A DNA stretch of 64,000 bases from Haladaptatus sp. R4 (GTDB lineage: Archaea > Halobacteriota > Halobacteria > Halobacteriales > Haladaptataceae). Location of the stretch: positions 186,001 through 250,000 of the forward strand of contig NZ_LWHG01000011.1 in NCBI RefSeq assembly GCF_001625445.1, written 5' to 3'. The first letter of the stretch is position 1. The number at the start of each line of letters is the position of its first letter. Below are positions 18,918-27,785 of this stretch, in pieces. The position numbers and the translations under genes are program-made. The notes beneath the pieces were generated by a model. The model did no database searches. It was given only the letters and a program-made list of their open reading frames with translations, and was not told the origin of the DNA.

Positions 18918-18951
18918 TTTCTATAAACCTAATTAGTTAGAAAGACCTAAC
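18918..18951 (+). promoter_or_regulatory. Promoter with operator-like inverted repeat for the gene at 18976
   Basis: TATA box TTTCTATAAACC at 18918-18929. An inverted repeat, GTTAG (18936-18940) and CTAAC (18947-18951) separated by six bases, overlaps the predicted transcription start near 18950, next to the palindrome CTAATTAG (18929-18936). A GGAG ribosome site at about 18961-18965 lies about 11 bases before the ATG, so this mRNA is leadered. Position and symmetry suggest a repressor site, most simply for the divergent winged-helix protein. Confidence 0.5.
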
Positions 18952-18975
18952 CGATTCGAATGGAGAAATAGCACG

Positions 18976-19737
18976 ATGGACGAGGTATCGATACCACCAA
19001 ACGCGAACGAAATCGAAGCGGCTGTCGATGAAGCCGTTCACGGCCTCGAATTGGACCCCCACGAAGCAGCACGAATTTTCGGATTCATAAACGAGGAACT
19101 ACCATATCTCCAAACACCGGAGACGACGTATTTCGTTCTCGGGAGCTACTGGGAACCCTACATTCGTCGGCTTCGAATCGTGGAAAACGAACTGAACAAA
19201 CGGATCGGTGCCTATGCGTTCGTGATGGGTGATGTTCGGGAAATCGGTCTCGACCGACTTCCCGAATTTCGGATTCGATTCCATCTCCTTGCCACCTACG
19301 CGGATGCCCTCGTTGGAGTCTATGAACAGGACGCTGGCGGAGAAATGACCGAACTGGGGAAAATCAGCGAAACACCGTACTTCGAGAAATCCCATGCTCT
19401 TCCGCGCGACTATTCGTGGATGTCTGGTGAACGGATAGCTGACGAACGAGATGTCGTGGCTGCTGGAGTCGCCATTTACGAGAACGACGAGCTATCCGAC
19501 GACGAAACGGGGAGGGAACTCACATCACTCCTCGAAACGGCTCACAAAAACGGAATCGAAGTCGAACGGGAGGAACTCGAACACACGATTCAAAAGCGCC
19601 TTGAAGACGGCACTGATCCCGCAAACTACAGCTGGGTACACATCAACGAGTTCCGTCTGTTCGAACTACACGACCGTTGTTATCCGTGGATAGACGAAGG
19701 TGACCTACGGGATTGTGTGAAAAACGTCCCAAAGTAA
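18976..19737 (+). CDS. Hypothetical protein with nucleoside deoxyribosyltransferase/TIR-like Rossmann core
   Basis: 253 residues, no signal or membrane segment. The middle part (about 45-150) reads TTYFVLGSYWEPYIRRL, then AYAFVMGDVREI, then LLATYADALVGVYEQDAGGEMTELGKISETPYF. A first strand ending in GSY, and a D-x-GG-x-x-x-ELG block after ADALVGVYE, is the pattern of nucleoside 2-deoxyribosyltransferase-like and some TIR-like nucleotide-cleaving proteins. This is a motif-level inference. The N-terminal 40 and C-terminal 90 residues are helical and unassigned. It is expressed from a promoter with an operator-like repeat and faces a winged-helix regulator. A role in NAD or nucleotide metabolism, or in stress or phage defence, is possible but unproven. 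Confidence 0.7.
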   Translation: MDEVSIPPNANEIEAAVDEAVHGLELDPHEAARIFGFINEELPYLQTPETTYFVLGSYWEPYIRRLRIVENELNKRIGAYAFVMGDVREIGLDRLPEFRIRFHLLATYADALVGVYEQDAGGEMTELGKISETPYFEKSHALPRDYSWMSGERIADERDVVAAGVAIYENDELSDDETGRELTSLLETAHKNGIEVEREELEHTIQKRLEDGTDPANYSWVHINEFRLFELHDRCYPWIDEGDLRDCVKNVPK

Positions 19738-19752
19738 CCCCGCTCGGTCCGC

Positions 19753-20115
19753 CTACACCCGTTCGAGGTCCGTCTTCGTCAACTCGCTCTCCGCGTTCCC
19801 CGTGTTCGTCGTCCCCGATGGTTCGAACAGCAACGCTTCGACTTCCTCTTCGGCAACCGGCCGGTGTTCGACGCCTCGCGGGACGACGACCAGTTCGCCT
19901 TCGTCCAGCACCACGTCGTCTTCCTCCCGAAACTCGATGCGGAGCTGACCGCTCGTCACGAGGAACAACTCGTCCGCGTCGTCGTGCTGATGCCAGACGA
20001 ACTCGCCGTCCAGTTTGGCGAGTTTGACCGCCTGCCCGTTCAGTTCGGCCGCGAGACGAGGGGACCAGTGTTCGTCGAAGCTTCCGAACGCGTCGTCGAG
20101 GTTCACCTTCTCCAT
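19753..20115 (-). CDS. Cupin domain protein
   Basis: 120 residues from the ATG at 20115 (MEKVNLDDAF). Single conserved cupin barrel: WHQHDDADELFLVTSGQLRI carries the H-x-H-x(4-5)-E metal ligands, and VVPRGVEHRPVAE the second motif with the last histidine. Members of this group are small metal-binding proteins of varied or unknown function. It is convergent with the gene at 18976, with only 15 bases between them. Confidence 0.88.
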   Translation of the reverse strand: MEKVNLDDAFGSFDEHWSPRLAAELNGQAVKLAKLDGEFVWHQHDDADELFLVTSGQLRIEFREEDDVVLDEGELVVVPRGVEHRPVAEEEVEALLFEPSGTTNTGNAESELTKTDLERV

Positions 20116-20169
20116 GCGTGTCGGTCGGTTTTGGCGGAAAAAGCTCTGTGGGTCACGGAATTCCAACTC

Positions 20170-21555
20170 TCAGTTCGGCGCGTAGAACACCCATCCTTCC
20201 GACGGAACCGTGATGTCAACCCATCCGTCGCTCCCCGTCGTCACGTTGCCTGCCGTACCGCTGTAGTCGTGGAGGGTGGTGTTCGTCCACGAGGTGTACA
20301 CCGACTGGGTTCGGCTACTGCCGCCGTTGTTGATGCCGACGAGGAGGTTGTTGTACCGTTCGTACACCGCGAGGTCGCTGTCGGCGTGCCGCCAGTAGGT
20401 CTCGCCGCCAGCGAGGTTCTTCTTCACCCAAACCATGTTGTTGATGGCGCTGTCGTCCAGAATCTCGTTCGGGTAGAGGTTGTAGATCATCGGTACCCCT
20501 TCGCTGGTGAGGACGAACGCGTGGGCGAGGTGGTACTGCGTCGGCGAGTCCACGTCGTGGTTGTAGACGAACGGATGGGCGTGGTACGGGTCCTGTTCGA
20601 CGACGCCCGCGCCCTGTAGTTGACTGATATCGCCGTTCGAAAACGCGTCACTGAGGACGTAGTACAGCGGGTAGTCGAACGCGTCCATCCCCGTGTCGAT
20701 GTAGCCCTGCACGTAGTCGATACTGCCGTCGTACACTTCGCCGATGCGGGCCAATCCGAGGTCGTCCGCCTTCGGGTTGGCGTAGTCGTTCCAGTATTTC
20801 TCCTCGACGTGTTTGACCGCGTCGTAGCGGTAGCCGTCCGCGCCGACGTCGGCGATTTTCTCCATGTAGTTCATCAACTCGCCTCGAACGTACCCCGAGG
20901 TGGACGATTCGTACTGCGCGAGGTCGGGGAGTCCGAGCAACTCGCCGTGTTCGACCTGATGATCGTCGCTCCAGTCGTCGATTGAGCCGACGTCGTGGTG
21001 GAAGTCGTTGTAGGAAAAGCGCGGGAAGTCGTAGTCGTGTCCCGACGCCATGTGGTTCATCACGCAATCGACGTACACTTCGAGACCCTGGTCGTGCGCT
21101 TCGCTGATGAGCGACCGGAGTTCGGACTCCGTCCCGAACTCGCTGTCGAACACCGTGTAATCGACCGGTTGATAGCCGAGCGGCGGGTCGTTGCGCCCGC
21201 TCTGGTCGCTCCACGTCAGGTCGCTCTTCTGCGGTGCCTGTATCCAAACCGCGTCGTAACCCCTGTCCGCGACTTTCGACAGGTTGTCGGTGATGGTCGA
21301 CCACGTCTCGTGGAAGTACTGGAAGTGAACCGGTTCTCCCGCGGCCGTCACCTTCCCTGCGAGCGCCGGGAGTCCGGCACCGAGGCCGACGACCGAAAGC
21401 CCGCCGACGAACGCTCGCCGCGTCAGATTCGCCCGCCTCGATTCCGTGCGTTTCGCCTCTTCGCTCCCTCGTTTCGACTCCCGTCGTTCGTTGCCTGCCT
21501 CTGATTGCCGTTCTCGACCGTCCTCGATATGGGTCGTGTTATCTTCTGCCACCAT
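20170..21555 (-). CDS. Secreted alpha-amylase, GH13
   Basis: 461 residues from the ATG at 21555; a further upstream ATG adds only a poor extension. A charged N-terminus leads to the twin-arginine signal LTRRAFVGGLSVVGLGAG, so the folded enzyme leaves by the Tat route. GH13 conserved regions are present in order: VDCVMNH (I), GYRYDAVKHV with the Asp nucleophile (II), IGEVYDG with the general acid Glu (III) and FVYNHD with the transition-state Asp (IV). A C-terminal all-beta domain closes the protein. It hydrolyses internal alpha-1,4 bonds of starch-like glucans outside the cell. TAGTTTAAAG at about 21586-21595 is the probable TATA box. The MFS transporter gene lies upstream on the same strand but 150 bases away, with a separate promoter. 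Confidence 0.94.
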   Translation of the reverse strand: MVAEDNTTHIEDGRERQSEAGNERRESKRGSEEAKRTESRRANLTRRAFVGGLSVVGLGAGLPALAGKVTAAGEPVHFQYFHETWSTITDNLSKVADRGYDAVWIQAPQKSDLTWSDQSGRNDPPLGYQPVDYTVFDSEFGTESELRSLISEAHDQGLEVYVDCVMNHMASGHDYDFPRFSYNDFHHDVGSIDDWSDDHQVEHGELLGLPDLAQYESSTSGYVRGELMNYMEKIADVGADGYRYDAVKHVEEKYWNDYANPKADDLGLARIGEVYDGSIDYVQGYIDTGMDAFDYPLYYVLSDAFSNGDISQLQGAGVVEQDPYHAHPFVYNHDVDSPTQYHLAHAFVLTSEGVPMIYNLYPNEILDDSAINNMVWVKKNLAGGETYWRHADSDLAVYERYNNLLVGINNGGSSRTQSVYTSWTNTTLHDYSGTAGNVTTGSDGWVDITVPSEGWVFYAPN

Positions 21556-21706
21556 GCATCTGTTACGTATTATCACAACACACTTTAAACTAGCCACTGT
21601 TCGGTTAAATTTCAATTATCGTGTTTTGTATCCATCTTCTCGGACGAATTCGAAGGACGGTACGTGCCGTCAGAAAATTGGGTTCGAACGTCGCTCGAAC
21701 GGGCAG

Positions 21707-23209
21707 TTAGTCGTCGGAGTTTCCCGGACTCGGACGACTGCCGCTTTCGTTAGAGTCGGAGACGAACGCCGAAACCGGCGTACTGACCTCCTCCAGGGAT
21801 TTCTGTGCGGCGTCGATTCCCCAGAACCATTCGACGATGGCTCCCAGTAGCATGAGTCCGGCAGCGATACAGTAGCCGTAAAACACGTTTATCGGCTCGC
21901 CGCTGCCGATGAGGTTCCCGAACAGTGCCGGAGCGACGACCCCGCCTGCTGCCTGTCCGATGGCGAAGAAGATGGCGATCGCTTGGGCGCGGACCTCCAT
22001 CGGGAATATCTCGCTGACCGTCAAGTACGCCGCACTCGCCGCCGCCGTGGCGAAGAAGAACACCACACACCAGAGTATCGTCTGTGTGAGCGCTGTGAGC
22101 ATCCCGTTTAGGAACAGGAAGCCGGTGATAGCCAACAGTATCCCCGAAACGCTGTAGGTCCCGGAAATCATCGGCCGACGACCGACCGTGTCGAAGAACC
22201 GACCGAGGGCGATAGCGCCGATGAAGTTGGCAGCGGCGAAGGCGATTCCGTAGTACGCCGTATCGGGCTTCGGGATGCTGTAGAACTGATGTAAAATCAG
22301 ACCGTACGTGAAGTAGATGGCGTTGTAGAGGAACGCTTGCGTGATGAACAGGATACAACAGAGGACTGCACGTCGGAAGTTGTCCACGAATACCGTTTTG
22401 ACGATGTTTCCGAGGGAGATACTCCCAATCGGTTCGATGGTCATGGAGTCGTCCTCGTCCGGTTCCTCCAACTCCTCGTCCGTGCTCTCTTCGACCCGCT
22501 CTTCGACGTCCTCGACGACCTCTTCCGCCGCGTCCGGCTGCTCGTGAATCATGAGCCAGCGTGGACTCTCGGGGACGTACCGTCGGAGAACGAGAATGAG
22601 CAACGCCAACGCCGCGCCGAAGCCGAACACGTACCGCCAATTGGCTCCGGAGGTAACGACGCCCGAATTCAGGAAGAACAACGTGATCACCGACGCGACG
22701 GCTGCACCGATCCAGTAACTACCGCTGATGGCCAAGTCGGCGTGCCCGCGGTAGTCGGCCGGAATCAATTCGTCGATGGCCGAGTAGACGGCCGAGTACT
22801 CTCCACCGATGCCGAGACCGGCGAGAAAACGGAAGAACGCGAAGCTGTAGAACCCGATGGAGAGTGCCGTCAGTGCGACACCGCTGAGATAGACACCCAT
22901 CGTGATGAAGAACAGCTTCTGGCGACCGTATCGGTCGGTAAGCCACCCGAACCCTATCGCTCCACAGACTTCCCCTATCAAGTAGACGGACGCCGCGTAA
23001 CCCACCTGTGCGCTCGTCAACCCCAGCGTCGATTTACTCGTGAGCATCGGTCCGATGGCTCCGACGAGGCCGATCTCCAGACCGTCGAGCAGCCACGTCG
23101 CACCGAGTGCAATGATTATCAGCCAGTGAAAACGAGACCAGGGTAGTCGATCCATCCGAGCCGGTATCTTCGTTTCGTACTGCTCCGCTTCGGTATCGTT
23201 CTGTGACAT
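21707..23209 (-). CDS. MFS transporter, sugar-porter-like
   Basis: 500 residues, 12 predicted membrane helices with a long acidic loop (about 230-265) between helices 6 and 7. Family motifs: GFGWLTDRYGRQKLF between helices 2 and 3, RFLAGLGIGGEYSAVYSAIDELIPADYRG at helices 4-5, VPESPRWL after helix 6 and FFDTVGRRPMI between 8 and 9. These are signs of the sugar/organic acid proton symporter group of MFS. The substrate is not fixed; closeness to the alpha-amylase gene hints at a sugar, but the two have separate promoters. Confidence 0.85.
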   Translation of the reverse strand: MSQNDTEAEQYETKIPARMDRLPWSRFHWLIIIALGATWLLDGLEIGLVGAIGPMLTSKSTLGLTSAQVGYAASVYLIGEVCGAIGFGWLTDRYGRQKLFFITMGVYLSGVALTALSIGFYSFAFFRFLAGLGIGGEYSAVYSAIDELIPADYRGHADLAISGSYWIGAAVASVITLFFLNSGVVTSGANWRYVFGFGAALALLILVLRRYVPESPRWLMIHEQPDAAEEVVEDVEERVEESTDEELEEPDEDDSMTIEPIGSISLGNIVKTVFVDNFRRAVLCCILFITQAFLYNAIYFTYGLILHQFYSIPKPDTAYYGIAFAAANFIGAIALGRFFDTVGRRPMISGTYSVSGILLAITGFLFLNGMLTALTQTILWCVVFFFATAAASAAYLTVSEIFPMEVRAQAIAIFFAIGQAAGGVVAPALFGNLIGSGEPINVFYGYCIAAGLMLLGAIVEWFWGIDAAQKSLEEVSTPVSAFVSDSNESGSRPSPGNSDD

Positions 23210-23518
23210 TGTGGTACACGGACAACCGTCGGGAGATATCTCTCATCGCGAGGTGACACCCTCCCAATCCCTCAGGGTTGTCGAGTTACTTTTCGTCGTT
23301 TTCGCGGTTAAGGTGGATGGCTTCTAGTGCCGACAGTTTAAACGACAACGCCATCCCCGTTTGCGATTAGTCGAAGCCGGACCGGGAACCACCACACTTA
23401 GATGTCGTCGCTGGCTACGTAACACCCGGAACAGTGATATCGAGTCTCACTGCGTAACGTTTCTGTTACGCATCCCATTTTCGGCACGCTTAAACGAACG
23501 AAGCACGGAGTATCGTGT
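23210..23518. other. 309-base intergenic region before ribK
   Basis: No convincing coding frame. It holds the divergent promoters of the MFS gene (23209) and ribK (23519), the ribK palindrome at 23451-23472 and a further half-site, TACGTAAC, at about 23416-23423. The middle part (23270-23400) has no structure that I can identify. Confidence 0.6.
23451..23472. promoter_or_regulatory. Palindromic operator upstream of ribK (candidate RbkR autoregulatory site)
   Basis: TGCGTAAC (23451-23458) and GTTACGCA (23465-23472) form a perfect 8-bp inverted repeat with a 6-base spacer. It lies about 17 bases upstream of the TATA-like TTAAAC (23490-23495) of ribK. Archaeal RbkR proteins, which join a helix-turn-helix to riboflavin kinase, are known to bind palindromes at riboflavin genes. 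The gene it precedes encodes exactly that architecture. Confidence 0.6.
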
Positions 23519-24223
23519 ATGCCAGCGACATCGCTCGTGGTCGGGTACGACGAACTCGCCGCGCTGAAGCTTCTCGCGCTCGACGGAGCACTCGAAAGCG
23601 AGGTCAAAGTGTCGTGTGCCGACCTCGCCGACCGCCTCGACGCGTCCAATCAGACGGCCTCCCGTCGCCTCCAGCGGTTGGACGACGCGGGCCTCATCAC
23701 GCGTGAAATCGTCAGCAACGGCCAGTGGGTCGCCATCACTGACGACGGCGAATGGGAACTGAAACGCGAATACGAGGATTACCGTCGCATCTTCGAGAAC
23801 CTCTCGGGCGTCGATCTCTCGGGAACCGTCACGGGTGGGATGGGCGAAGGGAAACATTACATCTCGCTGTCGGGGTACATGGAGCAGTTCATCGAACGAC
23901 TGGGCTACGAACCCTATCCGGGAACGTTGAACGTCGAACTCACGGACGAAAGCGTCCGCGCCCGCTCGGCGATGAACGCGCTCGACCCCGTTCCGATCGA
24001 CGCGTGGGAAGACGGCGACCGAACGTACGGTCCCGCGGTTTGCTACCCCGCCGCCATCGAGACGACGAACGGTGATTCCTACGAACCGGTGCACGTCATC
24101 TCCCCCGAACGAACCCATCACGACGAGGACCAGTTGGAACTCATCGCGGAATCGAAACTCCGCGACGAACTCGAACTGGACGACGGCGAACACGTCACGG
24201 TCCACATCGAGGAGGTCCAATGA
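23519..24223 (+). CDS. ribK: CTP-dependent riboflavin kinase with N-terminal HTH (RbkR type)
   Basis: Makes FMN from riboflavin using CTP. 234 residues in two domains. Residues about 1-90 are a MarR-like winged helix ([20 protein letters not shown] and a wing [14 protein letters not shown]). Residues about 95-234 are the archaeal riboflavin kinase fold, with [14 protein letters not shown] and [10 protein letters not shown] as signature segments. The fusion makes it both enzyme and probable regulator of riboflavin genes. TTAAAC 27 bases before the ATG gives a leaderless mRNA. It overlaps ribB by 4 bases (ATGA). Confidence 0.95.
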   Translation: MPATSLVVGYDELAALKLLALDGALESEVKVSCADLADRLDASNQTASRRLQRLDDAGLITREIVSNGQWVAITDDGEWELKREYEDYRRIFENLSGVDLSGTVTGGMGEGKHYISLSGYMEQFIERLGYEPYPGTLNVELTDESVRARSAMNALDPVPIDAWEDGDRTYGPAVCYPAAIETTNGDSYEPVHVISPERTHHDEDQLELIAESKLRDELELDDGEHVTVHIEEVQ

Positions 24224-24879
24224 GCCACCCCGTCGCCACGTCGGTCAAGCAGGCGGTCGCCGCGTTCCGCGACGGTTCCCCCGTTCTCGTCCACGACGCG
24301 GCCGACCGCGAAGGTGAAACGGATCTCATCTATCCCGCCGGTGCGGTCACGCCGGAAGCGGTCTCTCGCCTCCGCAACGACGCCGGTGGACTGATTTGTG
24401 TCGCCCTCTCCCACGATGTCGCCGAACGGTTCGACCTCGACTACATGGACGAAATCATCGAGCACCCGGCGAGCGAGGGTCACGACCTCGGTTACGACTC
24501 CCGCTCTTCCTTCTCGTTGACCGTCAACCACCGCGACACCTACACCGGTATCACGGACGACGACCGCTCGCTGACGATTCGAGAACTCGCGGCCGCGGCG
24601 GCGACACCCGAGGATATCGACTTCGCGGCCGAGTTCCGCGCTCCGGGGCACGTCCACCTGCTCAAGGCCGCTCCTGACCTGCTCGCCGAACGACAGGGCC
24701 ACACCGAACTCGGAATCGTCCTCGGCGCGGCCGCCGACCGGTCCCCTGCCGTCGTCGTCTGTGAGATGCTCGACGACGAAACCGGCAGTGCGCTCTCCCC
24801 CGACGACGCCCGCGCCTACGCCGAACGCCACGACTTCCCGTATCTCGAAGGGGCGGAGATTGTCGAATCGCTCGGCTGA
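24220..24879 (+). CDS. ribB: 3,4-dihydroxy-2-butanone-4-phosphate synthase
   Basis: Converts ribulose 5-phosphate to the four-carbon precursor of riboflavin. 219 residues. Active-site loop [15 protein letters not shown] near residues 25-40, then [22 protein letters not shown] and the metal-binding histidine region [35 protein letters not shown] is also typical. Translationally coupled to ribK (ATGA overlap), so precursor synthesis and the FMN-forming step share one mRNA and, probably, one operator. Confidence 0.95.
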   Translation: MSHPVATSVKQAVAAFRDGSPVLVHDAADREGETDLIYPAGAVTPEAVSRLRNDAGGLICVALSHDVAERFDLDYMDEIIEHPASEGHDLGYDSRSSFSLTVNHRDTYTGITDDDRSLTIRELAAAAATPEDIDFAAEFRAPGHVHLLKAAPDLLAERQGHTELGIVLGAAADRSPAVVVCEMLDDETGSALSPDDARAYAERHDFPYLEGAEIVESLG

Positions 24880-25017
24880 CCATTTCGCGCACGTCTCGGG
24901 ATGTGACCGTAATTCTTCATCTCGTAACGAAATTTCTTCCCTCTCGTTGCGGTAATCTCGAAACAGGTATGTCAATTATGAAAAATGTTAATCTCCTTGT
25001 AAGTCGATATCCTTTGT

Positions 25018-25419
25018 ATGGACTTCAAAGTAAGAGCAATCGTGTACGGAATCGTCGCGACCATCATCGTCGGCCTCCTCAGTGGGGCAGTCGTCCCGTT
25101 CACGGACATGACACTTCCCATCGTGGGCGCTGGACTGACCGGCATCATCGGTGGTCTCGTGGCTGGCTACGTGTCCGGAACGAAACTCGATGACGGCGCG
25201 CTCAACGGCGGCGTCGCAACCGCCGCCGGGGCCATCGTCGCCCTCGTCGTCCTGACCGTCGCCGGATTGTTGGCCGCCGGTCTCATCACGACCATGGGTC
25301 TGTTCGCCTTCGGCGTGATGTACGTGATCGTCGCCGCGATCCCCGGTGCCGTCGGTGGCGCACTCGGGTCCTGGCTGAAGGGTCGCTCGGACGAACGCAC
25401 CGCCGCACGGCCCGCCTGA
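25018..25419 (+). CDS. DUF5518-type membrane protein
   Basis: 133 residues, four Gly/Ala/Val-rich membrane segments (about 6-25, 32-52, 64-88 and 92-118), and a short basic tail GRSDERTAARPA. The Gly-rich helices LPIVGAGLTGIIGGLVAGYVSGT and NGGVATAAGAIVALVV fit the haloarchaeal DUF5518 family of unknown function. The upstream gap is AT-rich (around 24968-25005), which would serve as promoter. Confidence 0.8.
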   Translation: MDFKVRAIVYGIVATIIVGLLSGAVVPFTDMTLPIVGAGLTGIIGGLVAGYVSGTKLDDGALNGGVATAAGAIVALVVLTVAGLLAAGLITTMGLFAFGVMYVIVAAIPGAVGGALGSWLKGRSDERTAARPA

Positions 25420-25781
25420 TACCGAATCGAACGGTCCGTCGGACGCGAACCGCCTGAACCACTCGTTTTTCGACCGATTCGAACGCGTTTCATCGTCGAG
25501 TCCGCTCCGTTCATACTTGAATAGTTGAACAACCGTTCATCTATCTTCGTGCAACCGAAACGCAGCGATTTCGATCCCGTTCCGACTTCGCTTCCATCTT
25601 GACTTCGGTTTCGTCCAACTTCGCTTTCGTCCTAACTCCGCTTTCGTCCCGACTTCGCTTCCATCCCGACTTCATCACACTCGTGGTACTCGAACCGTTC
25701 ACCCCACCGCGAGTAATTCCACACAATCGTCCGAAGACAATCGCCAAAACTCATTACTGTGGCCTCCAATGGGTCGTACGT
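25420..25781. other. 362-base intergenic region before ilvE
   Basis: No convincing gene. It contains a small inverted repeat (TGAAC-AACC-GTTCA near 25523-25536), the tandem repeat at 25585-25674, and, just before ilvE, the likely promoter (CATTACTG at about 25752-25759). An open frame that runs from the repeat into ilvE owes its N-terminal part only to the repeat. Confidence 0.6.
25585..25674. repeat. Imperfect 16-17 bp tandem repeat upstream of ilvE
   Basis: Units start at 25585, 25602, 25618, 25635, 25652 and (partial) 25669. The consensus is ACTTCGCTTTCGTCCCG, with CGTCC replaced by CATCC/CATCT in two units. Five full units and one partial. The array lies about 110 bases before the ilvE start and is not coding. 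Confidence 0.85.
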
Positions 25782-26714
25782 ATGAGCTTTGACGAAATGG
25801 ACGTGGACACGATCTGGATGGACGGCGAGTTCGTCGATTGGGACGACGCACAAATCCACGTTCTCACGCACGGACTGCACTACGGGACGGGTGTTTTCGA
25901 AGGGGTCCGTTGTTACGACACCGAAAACGGTCCCGCGATCTTCCGCTGGGAGGACCACCTCCAGCGCCTCTACGATTCGTGTAAACCCTACAACCTCGAA
26001 ATCGACTTCAGCCCCGAGGAACTCACGGAGGCGACCCTCGAACTCGTCGACCGCCAGGACCTCGCTTCCTGTTACATTCGACCCATCGCCTACTACGGCT
26101 ACGACAGCCTCGGCGTCAGTCCCGGCGACTGCCCGACCGAAGTGACAATCGCGGCGTGGCCGTGGGGCGCGTACCTCGGCGAAGACGCCCTCGAAAACGG
26201 CGTCGAGGTCATGATCTCCTCGTGGCGCAAACACGCCTCCAGCCAGATCCCGACGAACGCCAAGACGACCGGCCTGTACGTCAACAGCCTCCTCGCAGGT
26301 GAGGAAGCCCGACGCAACGGCTACGTCGAAGCCATCGTCCTGAACAAGGAAGGCAACGTCGCGGAAGGTCCCGGCGAGAACATCTTCATGGTCCGCGACG
26401 GCGAGATTTTCACCCCCGGACTCTCCGAGAGCATCCTCGACGGCATCACCCGCAACAGCGTCATCACGCTGGCCGAGGAGATGGGCTACGAGGTCCACGA
26501 CGACGCGACCATCAGTCGCGGCGAACTCAACACCGCCGACGAACTGTTCTTCACCGGCAGCGCGGCGGAGGTCACGCCCATCCGGCAGGTGGACAACGTC
26601 GAAATCGGAAACGGTAGCCGCGGTCCCGTGACCGAGGAACTCCAGACCGCCTTCTTCGACCTCGTGAACCGTCGCACCGACGACCACGACGAGTGGTTCA
26701 CGTACGTCGAATAA
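25782..26714 (+). CDS. ilvE: Branched-chain amino acid aminotransferase
   Basis: PLP enzyme (fold type IV) for the last step of Leu, Ile and Val synthesis. 310 residues from the ATG at 25782. GLHYGTGVFEGVRCY, SCYIRP and PTNAKTTGLYVNS are family motifs; Lys161 in the last binds PLP. EAIVLNKEGNVAEGPGENIF and ELFFTGSAAEVTPIRQVD complete the active site. The start was chosen because the upstream part of the open frame is a DNA repeat. Monocistronic. Confidence 0.95.
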   Translation: MSFDEMDVDTIWMDGEFVDWDDAQIHVLTHGLHYGTGVFEGVRCYDTENGPAIFRWEDHLQRLYDSCKPYNLEIDFSPEELTEATLELVDRQDLASCYIRPIAYYGYDSLGVSPGDCPTEVTIAAWPWGAYLGEDALENGVEVMISSWRKHASSQIPTNAKTTGLYVNSLLAGEEARRNGYVEAIVLNKEGNVAEGPGENIFMVRDGEIFTPGLSESILDGITRNSVITLAEEMGYEVHDDATISRGELNTADELFFTGSAAEVTPIRQVDNVEIGNGSRGPVTEELQTAFFDLVNRRTDDHDEWFTYVE

Positions 26715-26932
26715 TCGATTTCAGTTTTTACGGTTTCGTCCGTCGTCAGAGAGACACGGAAGGCGCGATAGAGACGGCGACTGGACATCCCGAGCGACGA
26801 AACGGACGGCTATCGAAAGGCCTCTATTTCGGATGGAAACCCGATGACTGAAGCGCCTTTTCGGTCCACTTCATCGACCTGAAACGCACCGCTGATCGGC
26901 CGGAACACACTGCAGAAAGATAGATCGCGGAG

Positions 26933-27625
26933 TTAGCTCGTGACGGCGACTTCGCCTTCCGCTCGCTCCGGTTCGCGGGCCTGCTGTTCTTCCTTCTCGC
27001 TCTCTTCTTTCTTGGCCTTGATCTTCTTCATTCGGAAGATCTCCTCGCGCTCTTGCTCCTCGAGTTTCTGCTCGATGTAGCTCTCGGACTCGTAGAGGTC
27101 CGGCAGGAGCTTGAATTCTAGCGCGTTGACACGACGCTTCGTCTTCTCGATCTCGTCCAGCATCTTCTTCATCGCCGTCTCGATTTCGGCGGCGAGGATG
27201 ATGCTTTCGAGCAGGTCCTCGTAGGCGTCCGCGGTCTCGTCGATACGGGCGCTCGTCCCGAGGACACCGTACCCACGCTCGTCCAGCGACTTCTTGACTT
27301 TCGAAGACTCGATCTGCGGGACGACGACGCCCATGATGTTCTTCGACTCCGTCGTGATTTCGGGATGCTCACGGAGTGCCGCGGCGGCCCCACGAACTGC
27401 GACGTCCCCTTCCATCGCACGAGCCATGTTGATGGTCTGCTGTGCGCTCTCGTAATCCTCGTCCAGACCGGACCGTACGTCCTGTGCTTGGTCGAGGATG
27501 TCCATAAACTCCATAATGAGTCCGTCACGCTTCTGCTCCAGCGTGTCGTGACCCCGTTCGGAGAGATCGATGCGATCCTCGATCGCCATGAGGTTCTTCC
27601 GAGTGGGTTTGACGTCCGTGGCCAT
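26933..27625 (-). CDS. atpD: A-type ATP synthase subunit D (central stalk)
   Basis: 230 residues, two long helices that form the rotor shaft ([25 protein letters not shown] at the start, [24 protein letters not shown] near the end of the core). The C-terminus is an acidic, Lys/Glu-rich tail. It lies 144 bases beyond atpB. That gap holds a terminator-like element after atpB and an AT-rich stretch (GAATTAT on the minus strand at about 27655) before atpD, so atpD may have its own promoter as well as read-through. Confidence 0.95.
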   Translation of the reverse strand: MATDVKPTRKNLMAIEDRIDLSERGHDTLEQKRDGLIMEFMDILDQAQDVRSGLDEDYESAQQTINMARAMEGDVAVRGAAAALREHPEITTESKNIMGVVVPQIESSKVKKSLDERGYGVLGTSARIDETADAYEDLLESIILAAEIETAMKKMLDEIEKTKRRVNALEFKLLPDLYESESYIEQKLEEQEREEIFRMKKIKAKKEESEKEEQQAREPERAEGEVAVTS

Positions 27626-27745
27626 GTTGGTTGATCATAAAAACTCGAACGGGATAATTCTTTACAGTCGAAAGCCGCTCCGCGGCGATATCCGCGACAC
27701 GGAACTGGATATCTCTCCGTCGCTCGACACCATGTTTACCGCCGT

Positions 27746-27785
27746 AAAGAAAAAACCGCGTAGCCGCGTTTAGTCCGCCGCGACT
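27746..27785 (-). terminator. Terminator-like element after atpB
   Basis: On the minus strand, GCCGCG and CGCGGC flank the atpB stop region, and a T-tract (complement of AAAGAAAAAA at 27747-27756) follows about a dozen bases later. The stem is short, so termination may be partial. Confidence 0.4.

Noticed and set aside
25585-25674. CRISPR-like array before ilvE
   Set aside because: The units abut without spacers and are 16-17 bases, so this is a plain tandem repeat.
25599-25781. N-terminal extension of ilvE by 61 residues
   Set aside because: The added residues are the translation of the 17-bp tandem repeat; relatives start at the MSFDEMDVDT-type methionine.
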